From DAOUBF01 sp034432795 (lineage in GTDB: Bacteria; Chloroflexota; Anaerolineae; DSLN01): a stretch of DNA of 64,000 nucleotides. Both the position numbers and the translations under genes were made by a program. The stretch lies in assembly GCA_034432795.1 (NCBI GenBank), contig DAOUBF010000079.1, positions 43,276 through 107,275 of the forward strand. The letters are read 5' to 3'. Below are positions 15,491 to 23,003 of this stretch, piece after piece. The notes under the pieces were generated by a model. That model saw nothing but the letters and a program-made list of their open reading frames with translations. It did no database searches and was not told the DNA's origin. Every line of letters starts with the position of its first letter. Position 1 is the first letter of the stretch.

Positions 15491-17611
15491 ATGATCGATC
15501 CCCGGATCGTTGAACGGGTTGAACAACTGCGCGAACAGATCCGTTATCATAATTTCCGCTACTACGTTCTGGATTCGCCGGTCATTTCGGATGCCGAGTA
15601 CGACACGCTCATGGCGGAGTTGCGTCAACTGGAGGAGGCCTACCCGGAACTGATCACGCCGGATTCGCCCACGCAGCGCGTAGGGGGCGCACCGGCGGAG
15701 AAATTCGTCAAAGTGCGCCATCCCCGCCCCATCCTCAGCCTGGGCAATGCCTATAGCGCGGATGAGGTGCGCGCCTGGTGGGAGCGCATCCGCAAGCTGA
15801 TCCCGCCGGAAGCCCTGCCCGTTCAATTCGTGGTGGAGCCGAAGGTGGACGGCCTGACGGTCGTCCTGACGTATGAGAACGGTGTCTTCGTCCAGGGCGC
15901 GACCCGCGGCGATGGCGAGATCGGCGAAGACATCACAGCCAACTTGAAGACGATCAAAAGCCTGCCGCTGCGCCTGATGGTGGTGGAAAAGGAGATCGCA
16001 GGCGATGGGCCTGTGCCCGCCACCGTTCGCTCCTCGCCTGCCCAACAACTCTCCCTGTTTGAGCCTTCACCCCTCACCATCCCGCGCCGGCTGGTCGTGC
16101 GCGGCGAGGCGTATATCCCGCTGACCAAGTTTGAGGAGTTCAAGCGGAAGATGGCGGAGCAGGGCCAACGCATCTATGCCAACCCGCGCAACACCGCCGC
16201 TGGCGCCCTGCGCCAGCTTGACCCGCGCATCACCGCCTCGCGTCCCCTTGACCTGGTATGTTACAGTATCGTTGAGGCCGAGGGGCTGGAAGTGACCACT
16301 CAATGGGAGACGCTGGCCGTGCTGCGGGCTTTGGGCTTCCCTGTCGCCCGCGAAGTGGCCCTGTGCAATTCGCTGGAGGAGGCTATCGCCTTCTGCGAGA
16401 AGTGGGCGCGGGAGCGCAACCGCTTCAATTTTGAGGCCGATGGCATGGTGATCAAAATCAACGACCTGCGCCTGGCCGAGCAACTCGGCGTGGTGGGCAA
16501 GGACCCACGCGGCGCGATTGCCTTCAAGTTTCCGGCGCGTGAGGCCACCACGCGCATTGTGGGCGTGGAGATCAACGTCGGGCGCACCGGCGTCCTCAAC
16601 CCTGTCGCTGTGCTGGAGCCGGTGGAACTCGGCGGTGTGATTATCCGCCACGCAACGTTACATAACTATGAGGACATCGCCCGCAAAGATATTCGGCTGG
16701 GGGATGTTGTCACAATTAAGCGCTCAGGCGACGTGATTCCCTACGTCGTCGGGCCTGTGGCCGACCTGCGCACCGGCGAGGAGCAACCTATTACCCCCCC
16801 GGCAGTGTGTCCCTTCTGCGGTACGCCCACCCTGCGCCCGGAGGGGGAGGTCTATGTGTACTGCCCGAACGAAGACTGCCCTGGCCGGCAGATGCGCCAG
16901 GTGGAGTGGTTTGTGGCGGTCATGGATATGGTCACCCTCGGCGGCCAAACCGTGTCTCAGCTCATGCAGGCCGGGCTGATCCGCGATATTGCCGACATCT
17001 ACACGCTCAAGGACAGGCGCGAGCAGTTGCTGACCCTGGAGGGCTTTGGCGAGAAAAAGGTGGAGAATCTGCTGGCAGGTATTGAGGCCTCCAAAGCCCA
17101 ACCCCTGGAGCGTCTCCTGGCGGCGTTGGGCATCCGCCATGTGGGTGCGACCGTGGCGGCGCTCCTAGCCCAGCACTTCGGCTCCCTGGATGCCCTCATG
17201 AACGCCAGCCAGGAGGAACTGGAGGCCATTGAGGGCATCGGGCCAGAGACGGCGCGCGCCGTCCGCGAATGGTTTGATAACCCGCACAACCGTGCCTTGA
17301 TTGAGCGGCTGCGCCAGGCGGGGTTGCGCTTCAGCGTGGAACGGCCAGCCGCCGCGCCGGGTGCCCAGACGCTGGCGGGCAAGACGTTTGTCGTCACCGG
17401 CACGTTGCCCGGCTTCAGCCGCGAGGAGGTGGAAGCCTATATCCAGGCGCATGGCGGCAAGGTGAGCAGTAGCGTGAGCAGGAAGACGGATTACCTGGTC
17501 GTGGGAGAAGCCCCCGGCGCGACCAAGTACAATAAGGCGCGGGAACTGGGCATCCCCATGATTGACGAGGCCGAACTTCGGCGAATGGCGGAGAGCCAGG
17601 TGCGAACATAG
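15491..17611 (+). CDS. ligA: NAD-dependent DNA ligase
   Basis: Seals nicks in DNA using NAD+. 706 residues, somewhat longer than average. Domain Ia (RYHNFRYYVLDSPVISDAEYD) is followed by adenylation motif VEPKVDGL, with the AMP-accepting lysine at residue 118. A Pro/Ser-rich insertion of roughly 30 residues near 168-197 explains the extra length. The OB fold, Zn finger (CPFCGTP...CPNEDCPG), helix-hairpin-helix region (GFGEKKVENLLAGI, IEGIGPETA) and C-terminal BRCT (GKTFVVTGTLPGFSREEVE) are all present. AGGAGGG precedes the ATG. It stands alone between two repeat-containing spacers. Confidence 0.97.
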   Translation: MIDPRIVERVEQLREQIRYHNFRYYVLDSPVISDAEYDTLMAELRQLEEAYPELITPDSPTQRVGGAPAEKFVKVRHPRPILSLGNAYSADEVRAWWERIRKLIPPEALPVQFVVEPKVDGLTVVLTYENGVFVQGATRGDGEIGEDITANLKTIKSLPLRLMVVEKEIAGDGPVPATVRSSPAQQLSLFEPSPLTIPRRLVVRGEAYIPLTKFEEFKRKMAEQGQRIYANPRNTAAGALRQLDPRITASRPLDLVCYSIVEAEGLEVTTQWETLAVLRALGFPVAREVALCNSLEEAIAFCEKWARERNRFNFEADGMVIKINDLRLAEQLGVVGKDPRGAIAFKFPAREATTRIVGVEINVGRTGVLNPVAVLEPVELGGVIIRHATLHNYEDIARKDIRLGDVVTIKRSGDVIPYVVGPVADLRTGEEQPITPPAVCPFCGTPTLRPEGEVYVYCPNEDCPGRQMRQVEWFVAVMDMVTLGGQTVSQLMQAGLIRDIADIYTLKDRREQLLTLEGFGEKKVENLLAGIEASKAQPLERLLAALGIRHVGATVAALLAQHFGSLDALMNASQEELEAIEGIGPETARAVREWFDNPHNRALIERLRQAGLRFSVERPAAAPGAQTLAGKTFVVTGTLPGFSREEVEAYIQAHGGKVSSSVSRKTDYLVVGEAPGATKYNKARELGIPMIDEAELRRMAESQVRT

Positions 17612-17630
17612 GAACTCAGGGGAACTCCCA

Positions 17631-17690
17631 TTCCCTCCCCTATCAAGGGGAAGGGACAGGGGGGATATGTCCCCCGCCCCAGCCATCCGG
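17631..17690. repeat. Intergenic C/G-run repeat
   Basis: Pyrimidine-rich CCCTCCCCTATC is followed by G-runs (GGGGAAGGGACAGGGGGG) and a partial inverse. The same phrase GGGAAGGGACAGGGGGG recurs at about 29690, encoding the tail of lysK. Confidence 0.65.
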
Positions 17691-17793
17691 TCCCCCAATA
17701 CAATGTTTGTGCGCAACAGCCACCGGTCAGCGGGTTGACCAGCCCAGCGGCCTCGCCGAAGGTCAGCGCAGTGGCGCGGTTTGCACAAAGGCT

Positions 17794-19245
17794 TCAAAGG
17801 CTGCTTGTGGGGTGACGGGCAGCGTTGGGGTGCGGAAGCCCGGAACTGGCTTCCGCAGTCCAGGGTGGGGGTTCGCCATCCTGAGGGGCAATCGGCAGCC
17901 AGACGGTGAAGGTCGTCCCCCGCCCCACCTCGCTCTCTACGGTGATGCGGCCCCCGTGCGCCTGGGCGATCCACTGGGCGATGGACAGCCCCAGGCCCGC
18001 GCCACCGCCCCCGCGCGAACGCGCCCTATCCACGCGATAAAAGCGCTCAAAGATGTGCGGCAGGTGCTCCGGAGGGATGCCCACGCCGGTATCGGCAACG
18101 GTCAGCCGCGCCCAGCCGTCCTCACGCGCCAGCCCCAGCGTAATCTGGCCGCCTTTTGGAGTGTACTTGATGGCGTTGTCTACCAGATTGAGCAGGAGTT
18201 GCTTGAGCTTGTCGGCGTCGCCCAGCACGGTCACCTGGTCCTCTTCGCCGATCTTGATGTCCAGCCCACTGCCCAGGATGCGGGCGTGGCGATAGACCTC
18301 CAACAGGAGCGTGTCCAGTTCCACCGGCTCATAGGCCAGGGACAGGTTGCCGGCTTCGGCCTTCGCCAGGAGCAGGAGGTCGCCGACCAGGCGCGTCATG
18401 CGCTCGGCCTCATCCTGGATGGCATCCAAGCTCTCCGGGTCGGGGCCGAAACGGCGGATCAGGTCCACATTGCCCCGGATGGCGGTGAGCGGCGTGCGCA
18501 GTTCGTGGGAGATGTCGGCCAGGAAACGTTGCTGGGCGCGGAACAGCTTCTCCAGCCGTTCCAGCATCTCGTTGAACGCCGCCACCAGGCGGCCAATTTC
18601 ATCGGGCGGGCCGTTGTAGATGATACGGCGTTCCAGGTCATCGGCGCGGCTGATGGTCAACGCGGTTTCAATGATGGTGTCAATGGGCCGCAGGGCCTGC
18701 CGGGCCAGCATCGCCCCGACCAGGGCCGAGAGGGCGATGGCCAGGACGATGCCGAGGGCCAGGATGGTCAACAGGTCGCGGCGCGCCTGGTCTACGGTGG
18801 TGAGGGGCGGTGAGGCAATTTGCAGATAGCCCACCAACTGGCCGCTGTCTTCCACAATCAGTGGATAGGTCAGCACCCGTAGATGAGCGCCCAATACGTT
18901 GACGTCGCGGATGACGGGGCGCCGCGTGTGGAGTGCCTCTTTGTCCAGAGGCTCGGTGAGTTGGCGGCCCGACTGTTGCGAGAGGGTCCCATCGGGCGTC
19001 CAGATTTGGATGGCGGATACCCCTGGCGACTGGAACATGTCCAACGGCGGGATCTGCAGGCGGGTGAGTTCACCGGGGAAGGCCCGGCTCTGCGCCCTGA
19101 TTTCCTCGGCGATGTCCCAGAGGGGCCGGTCCACGCCATCCAGCAGGGCATACAGCAGGAGGGCGTACACGGCCACGCTGAACAGGATCAGGATGGCCCC
19201 CAGGACGCTGGTGTACCACAGGGTCAGGCGGGCGCGAATGGACAT
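17794..19245 (-). CDS. Sensor histidine kinase
   Basis: About 483 residues. TM1 near 10-30 (LGAILILFSVAVYALLLYAL), an extracytoplasmic sensor region of about 120 residues, TM2 (LTILALGIVLAIALSALVGA), HAMP (ALRPIDTIIETALTI), HisKA with phospho-acceptor DISHELRTPL, and HATPase with LVDNAIKYTP, DTGVGIPPEHLPHIFERF and GAGLGLSIAQW. The C-terminal tail after TFTVWLPIAP reads through a hairpin repeat (GCGGAAGCC / GGCTTCCGC) and is not part of the fold. The ATG at 19245 overlaps the regulator stop (TGATG); an in-frame GTG lies 3 bp upstream. The signal sensed is unknown. Confidence 0.93.
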   Translation of the reverse strand: MSIRARLTLWYTSVLGAILILFSVAVYALLLYALLDGVDRPLWDIAEEIRAQSRAFPGELTRLQIPPLDMFQSPGVSAIQIWTPDGTLSQQSGRQLTEPLDKEALHTRRPVIRDVNVLGAHLRVLTYPLIVEDSGQLVGYLQIASPPLTTVDQARRDLLTILALGIVLAIALSALVGAMLARQALRPIDTIIETALTISRADDLERRIIYNGPPDEIGRLVAAFNEMLERLEKLFRAQQRFLADISHELRTPLTAIRGNVDLIRRFGPDPESLDAIQDEAERMTRLVGDLLLLAKAEAGNLSLAYEPVELDTLLLEVYRHARILGSGLDIKIGEEDQVTVLGDADKLKQLLLNLVDNAIKYTPKGGQITLGLAREDGWARLTVADTGVGIPPEHLPHIFERFYRVDRARSRGGGGAGLGLSIAQWIAQAHGGRITVESEVGRGTTFTVWLPIAPQDGEPPPWTAEASSGLPHPNAARHPTSSL

Positions 19246-19925
19246 CACTCTTCTCTTAACACGTAGCCCATACCGCGGGCGGTATGGATCAACCGCGGTT
19301 CGCCATTGGCCTCCAGTTTGTTGCGCAGGTAGCGGATGTAAACTTCCAGGATGTTGCTCTCGCCACCGAAATCATAGCCCCAGACGTTGTCGTAAATCTG
19401 GTCGCGAGTGAGCACCTGGCGCGGGTGGCGCATAAACAACTCCAGCAACTCATATTCCTTAGCGGTCAACTCAATGGCGCGTCCCCCCCGATAGGCCATA
19501 CGTGCACCTGTGTCCAGTGTCAGGTCGCTGAAGCGTAACACCTCCGCTGTCTGGGGCTGGGCGCGGCGCAACAGTGCCCGCACGCGGGCGACGAGTTCAT
19601 CAAAGGCGAACGGTTTGACCACGTAATCGTCGGCGCCGGCATCCAGCCCCTTCACCCGGTCCGAGACCGCGTCCTTGGCTGTGAGCATCAGGATGGGCAC
19701 GGCGGGGTCAGCCGAGCGCAGGCGGCGGCACACCTCCAGGCCGTCCAGGTCGCCGGGCAGCATCCAATCCAGGATCACCAGGTCAGGCGGGTTGTCTCGC
19801 GCTATCGCCAGGCCTGACTGACCGTCGGGGGCGACATCTACACGGTAGCCTGCCAGTTTCAGCCCGCGCTCAATCATGCGGGCGATGCCCTGATCATCTT
19901 CAATCACCAGGATGCGTGCAGCCAC
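19245..19925 (-). CDS. OmpR/PhoB-family response regulator
   Basis: 226 residues. The receiver domain has the acidic pair at VIEDD, phospho-acceptor Asp 53 in VILDWMLPG, and the Thr and Lys of MLTAKDA and VVKPFAFDEL. The C-terminal winged helix (about 130-226) carries ELTAKEYELLELFMRHPRQVLTR and YIRYLRNKLE. Cotranscribed with the kinase by stop-start overlap. The start codon is GTG at 19925, almost at the predicted transcription start, so the mRNA is probably leaderless. Confidence 0.95.
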   Translation of the reverse strand: MAARILVIEDDQGIARMIERGLKLAGYRVDVAPDGQSGLAIARDNPPDLVILDWMLPGDLDGLEVCRRLRSADPAVPILMLTAKDAVSDRVKGLDAGADDYVVKPFAFDELVARVRALLRRAQPQTAEVLRFSDLTLDTGARMAYRGGRAIELTAKEYELLELFMRHPRQVLTRDQIYDNVWGYDFGGESNILEVYIRYLRNKLEANGEPRLIHTARGMGYVLREE

Positions 19926-19933
19926 AATACTGC

Positions 19934-19962
19934 ATTATAGTCTGCCTTACCCCCTGCGGCAA
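19934..19962 (-). promoter_or_regulatory. Promoter giving a leaderless two-component mRNA
   Basis: On the minus strand: TTGCCG (19957-19962), 17-bp spacer, TATAAT (19934-19939). Only 8 bases separate the -10 box from the GTG start, so the 5' leader would be 0-2 nt. Confidence 0.7.
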
Positions 19963-19984
19963 GGCTGTGAGTGCAGTGCGGGGG

Positions 19985-20065
19985 CTTCCCCTCCCCCGTC
20001 CAGGGGGGGAAGTCGCCCCTCTCCTTCCCCCCTCTCCCCTGTGTGTGGAGGGTTGGGGTGGGGGT
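19985..20065. repeat. Intergenic G-run (G-quadruplex-type) repeat
   Basis: C-rich left part (CCCCTCCCCCGTCCAGG) and right part GGAGGGTTGGGGTGGGGG. Member of the family described in findings; it lies downstream of the PurM-like gene. Confidence 0.7.
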
Positions 20066-20103
20066 ACTATGCGGTCAGGATCGCAGGGCTGGCGCTAGCG
20101 TGA

Positions 20104-21117
20104 TCAGGCGAACAGGCGGGCGATCTCGTCACGCTCAAAGGTGGGGAGGGGGCGTCTTTCAGGCCCTTCGCGCAGCCACAGGCCGGCTTCCGCCGGGAGA
20201 ACGCGACCGATGATGTGGGCGGCGATGCCGGCCTGATGCAGGGCGGCCAGGATGGTGGGGGCCTCCTCGGCGGGGGCGGCGATCAGCAGGGCACCGGAGG
20301 CAATGAGGCCGGCGGGGTCCAAGCCGAACTCGGCGCAGAGGGCGGCGGTCTCCGGCAGGACGGGCACTTGCTCGGCGTCTATCTCCAGCCCGACGCCAGA
20401 GGCCAGGGCCAGCTCATGCAGGCCGGTCGCCAGCCCGCCCTCTGTGGGGTCGTGCATGGCGTGGATGCGACCCGCGTGCAGGGCGACCTGCGCGTCGCGC
20501 ACAACGCTGATCCCGGGCTGGTACAGGAAGTTGCGGCACCGGTCCAGGAATTCGGGTGGGAAGCGGCCTGCCAGGGCCTCGCCACGTTCGCGGGCGATGA
20601 TCGCGGTGGCCTCAACTGCAATGCCTTTGGTTAGGATGAGGACATCGCCGGGCTGCGCTCCCGCAGCCGTCACCAGCCGGTCGGGGGCCACCTCGCCCAA
20701 CATCGTGCCGACGACGATAGGCCGGTCCAACCCGTAGGTGACTTCGCTATGGCCACCCACCAGGCTGACGCCCAAGGCACGGCAGGCCTGGCCTATTTGC
20801 GTAAAGATGGTCTCGGCCAGGGGGGCCTCTGTCCGCCCTTCGGGTAGAAGCAGGGTCGCCAGAAACCAGCGGGGCGTTGCGCCCATGCAGGCGATGTCGT
20901 TGGCGTTCACCTGGACGGCATACCAGCCGATGGCATCTGTGGCAAAAGTGATCGGGTCGGTCTTGGCGACAAGGTAGCGGTCGCCGAAATCCAGGACGGC
21001 GGCATCCTGACCGATGGCCGGGCCGACGATCACGCGCGGATCGGTCGGCGCGACCAGGCCAAACAGCCGGCTCAGGAGCGCGAGCGGCAGTTTACCTACC
21101 GGAAGAGGGGTGTTCAT
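20104..21117 (-). CDS. AIR-synthase-related protein (PurM/HypE/SelD superfamily)
   Basis: 337 residues. The fold is recognisable from IGQDAAVLDFGDRYLVAKTDPITF, VQVNANDIACMGATPRWFLATLLLP and GVSLVGGHSEVTYGLDRPIVVGTMLG, the ATP/Mg segments of the superfamily, and from HDPTEGGLATGLHELALASGVGLEID. It lacks a C-terminal Cys-containing PRIC-like tail, so it is not a canonical HypE, and it has no selenocysteine/cysteine site typical of SelD. The reaction is unknown; these proteins bind ATP and usually make acyl-phosphate-type intermediates. Preceded by a 17-codon ORF, two hairpins and a consensus promoter, which suggests regulated expression. Confidence 0.8.
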   Translation of the reverse strand: MNTPLPVGKLPLALLSRLFGLVAPTDPRVIVGPAIGQDAAVLDFGDRYLVAKTDPITFATDAIGWYAVQVNANDIACMGATPRWFLATLLLPEGRTEAPLAETIFTQIGQACRALGVSLVGGHSEVTYGLDRPIVVGTMLGEVAPDRLVTAAGAQPGDVLILTKGIAVEATAIIARERGEALAGRFPPEFLDRCRNFLYQPGISVVRDAQVALHAGRIHAMHDPTEGGLATGLHELALASGVGLEIDAEQVPVLPETAALCAEFGLDPAGLIASGALLIAAPAEEAPTILAALHQAGIAAHIIGRVLPAEAGLWLREGPERRPLPTFERDEIARLFA

Positions 21118-21123
21118 AGCACT

Positions 21124-21210
21124 CCAAAGACAAAGGGCCGCCCCCCAGGACGACCCCTTGTTTGCGCCGTAGCATTTATCCTTGAACAGGAGGTGATGCT
21201 ACGGCGCGGC
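21124..21210 (-). promoter_or_regulatory. Two hairpins between leader peptide and PurM-like gene
   Basis: Hairpin 1: GCCGTAGCAT (within the leader ORF) pairs with ATGCTACGGC after its stop. Hairpin 2: ACAAGGGG-GTCGTCC pairs imperfectly with GGGCGGCCC-TTTGT just before the gene start. CCTCCT in the loop of hairpin 1 could also pair with a Shine-Dalgarno sequence. Confidence 0.5.
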
Positions 21211-21229
21211 GCTTAAGATAACTACTCAT
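21176..21229 (-). CDS. 17-residue leader peptide
   Basis: ATG-to-TAA ORF encoding MSSYLKRRAVASPPVQG, with AGGAGG 10 nt upstream. It lies on the transcript of the PurM-like gene, 58 bp before it. Codons 7-11 form one arm of a strong hairpin whose other arm lies past the stop, so ribosome position could control the fold. The Pro-Pro near the C-terminus could slow translation. That it is translated is inference. Confidence 0.5.
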   Translation of the reverse strand: MSSYLKRRAVASPPVQG

Positions 21230-21312
21230 GGTGGCACCACCTCCTATTGGATAAAGATAGCGAGATCAGGATAAAAAATAATGGTGAGGTGGCTGAGCCA
21301 CCTGATGGCATT

Positions 21313-21341
21313 ATTATCGCATAGAACCAGGCGTGTGTCAA
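21313..21341 (-). promoter_or_regulatory. Promoter of the leader peptide/PurM-like transcript
   Basis: Minus strand TTGACA (21336-21341), 17-bp spacer, GATAAT (21313-21318). The transcript would begin near 21306 and then form AGGTGGC-TCA-GCCACCT. Confidence 0.75.
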
Positions 21342-21390
21342 CCGGACGAAAGTCCAGGGTGCATTTCAATGTTGGGGCAACTGTCAGCCG

Positions 21391-21443
21391 TCACCCCCTC
21401 CCTGCCCCTCCCCCCTGGTGGGGGAGGGTTGGGGTGGGGGGGT
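21391..21443. repeat. Intergenic G-run (G-quadruplex-type) repeat
   Basis: CCCCTCCCTGCCCCTCCCCCC followed by G-runs of 5, 3, 4 and 7 separated by A, TT and T. It lies between the divergent PurM-like and argG promoters. Confidence 0.75.
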
Positions 21444-21499
21444 AACCAATCGGGGTCATCTGCCCCAAATCTGATATACACCCGAGAGGGGGCAGGAAC

Positions 21500-21528
21500 T
21501 TGACAAGAACGGTCTACGTCGTTATAAT
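21500..21528 (+). promoter_or_regulatory. Perfect-consensus promoter of the arg/lys operon
   Basis: TTGACA (21500-21505), exactly 17 bp, TATAAT (21523-21528). Transcription would start near 21535, about 9 nt before the leader ORF. Confidence 0.92.
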
Positions 21529-21543
21529 GTGACTATCATACCT

Positions 21544-21630
21544 ATGGACGTTGCGCTGTTTCGCCCTCGTGCTCGTAAGTCGGGCCACCCTCCGGTGGGG
21601 GAGGTGGGTTTGTTGCGTTTGGGCGAGTAA
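21544..21630 (+). CDS. Arginine-rich leader peptide (attenuator)
   Basis: 28 codons, ATG to TAA, starting MDVALFRPRARKSG. Three of the five codons 7-11 are Arg (CGC, CGT, CGT) and a fourth Arg is codon 25. The ORF is followed by an intrinsic terminator and then argG, the layout of amino-acid attenuators. No ribosome site is seen; the start is only ~9 nt from the expected 5' end. Both GGGGGAGG and CCCTCCGG within the leader can pair with one or other arm of the terminator. The regulatory role is inference. Confidence 0.65.
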   Translation: MDVALFRPRARKSGHPPVGEVGLLRLGE

Positions 21631-21665
21631 GCGCAGGCGATCCTGACTGATAGCCAAGCCCAGAA

Positions 21666-21700
21666 CAAAAAACCCTCCGAACCCGGAGGGTTTTTTGTTT
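21666..21700 (+). terminator. Intrinsic terminator between Arg leader and argG
   Basis: Stem CCCTCCG / CGGAGGG with loop AACC, flanked by A-tract and T6, then GTTTT. It precedes the argG ribosome site (AGGAGGAGGG), so it must be read through for argG expression. Confidence 0.92.
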
Positions 21701-21722
21701 TCTGGCATCAGGAGGAGGGAAT

Positions 21723-22979
21723 ATGGTCAAACCAACCGTTCGCAAAGTGGTCCTGGCCTATTCGGGCGGCCTGGATACCTCGGTGATTGTCCCCTGGCTG
21801 CGCGAGAACTACGGCTGTGAGGTGATCTGCTTCACCGCCGACATTGGCCAGGGCGAAGAGCTTTCCGCCCTACCTGAGCGTGCGCGTGCCAGCGGCGCCA
21901 GCAAAGTCATCATCCGCGATCTGCGTGAGGAGTTCGCCACAGACTACCTCTTTCCCCTGTTGCGTTCCGGCGCGATCTATGAGCGCAAATATCTGCTGGG
22001 CACCTCGGTGGCCCGCCCCCTGATCGCCAAGCACCAGGTCCAGGTGGCCGAGGAGGAGGGCGCGGACGCGGTGGCGCACGGCTGCACGGGGAAGGGCAAC
22101 GACCAGGTGCGCTTTGAATTGAGCTATCTCGCGCTCAACCCCCGCCTGAAGATCATCGCCCCCTGGCGCGAGTGGGACATCCGCTCGCGTGAGGATGCCC
22201 GCGCCTACCTGCGCGCTCGCGGCCTGCCCGTGCCTGACAGTAGCGGCCCCTCCCTGTATAGCCGCGACCGTAACCTGTGGCACCTATCCCATGAAGGCGG
22301 CCCCCTGGAGGACGCCAGCCGCCCGCCCGAACCGGCGCTATTGCAAATGTCCGTCTGGCCAGAGCAGGCACCGGACGCGCCTGAGGAGGTTGAGATCGCC
22401 TTTGAAGCCGGGAATCCGGTGGCAGTGAACGGCCAGCGGCTTTCGCCCGCCCGCCTGGTTGAGACGCTCAACCGCATTGGCGGGCGACACGGCATCGGCC
22501 AGGTGGACATGGTGGAGAACCGGCTGGTGGGGATGAAGTCGCGGGGGGTGTATGAGACGCCCGGCGGCACGATCCTATATGCGGCGCACCAGGAACTGGA
22601 GTCCATCACCCTGGACCGGGATACGCTGCACTACAAAGACCTGGTGGCCCAGCGCTATGCGGAACTGGTTTATTTCGGGCAGTGGTTTACGCCGCTGCGC
22701 CAGGCGTTGGACGCCTTCTTCGCCGAGACGCAGAAGCCCGTCACCGGCACGGTGCGCCTCAAACTGTACAAAGGCAACCTCATCGTCACCGGACGCAGCA
22801 GCCCCTACAGCCTGTACCGCGAGGACTTCGCCACCTTCGGCTACTCCGAGGTGTACAGCCACAGCGACGCGGCGGGGTTCATCCGCCTGTTTGGGTTGCC
22901 GCTCAAAATCCGGGCGTTTATTGAGCGCGGCGACCAGGATGTGCCGCCGGTCGCGCCAGAGCAGGTGATTCGGGACTGA
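21723..22979 (+). CDS. argG: Argininosuccinate synthase
   Basis: ATP-dependent condensation of citrulline and aspartate. 418 residues. The PP-loop nucleotide site is YSGGLDTSV (residues 13-21). AHGCTGKGNDQVRFE and KIIAPWREW match the citrulline/aspartate region; SRGVYETPGGTILYAAH and KLYKGNLIVTGRSSPYSLY are typical C-terminal signatures. Strong AGGAGG before the ATG. First structural gene of the cluster and directly behind the attenuator-like leader. Confidence 0.97.
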   Translation: MVKPTVRKVVLAYSGGLDTSVIVPWLRENYGCEVICFTADIGQGEELSALPERARASGASKVIIRDLREEFATDYLFPLLRSGAIYERKYLLGTSVARPLIAKHQVQVAEEEGADAVAHGCTGKGNDQVRFELSYLALNPRLKIIAPWREWDIRSREDARAYLRARGLPVPDSSGPSLYSRDRNLWHLSHEGGPLEDASRPPEPALLQMSVWPEQAPDAPEEVEIAFEAGNPVAVNGQRLSPARLVETLNRIGGRHGIGQVDMVENRLVGMKSRGVYETPGGTILYAAHQELESITLDRDTLHYKDLVAQRYAELVYFGQWFTPLRQALDAFFAETQKPVTGTVRLKLYKGNLIVTGRSSPYSLYREDFATFGYSEVYSHSDAAGFIRLFGLPLKIRAFIERGDQDVPPVAPEQVIRD

Positions 22980-23003
22980 GTTCTTGGAAAGTGACGGCGA
23001 ACG

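Noticed and set aside
21669..21700. Terminator belonging to the PurM-like gene or to a small RNA
   Set aside because: The PurM-like gene runs the other way and starts upstream of here, and an Arg-rich ORF on the plus strand directly precedes the hairpin; attenuation is the simpler reading.
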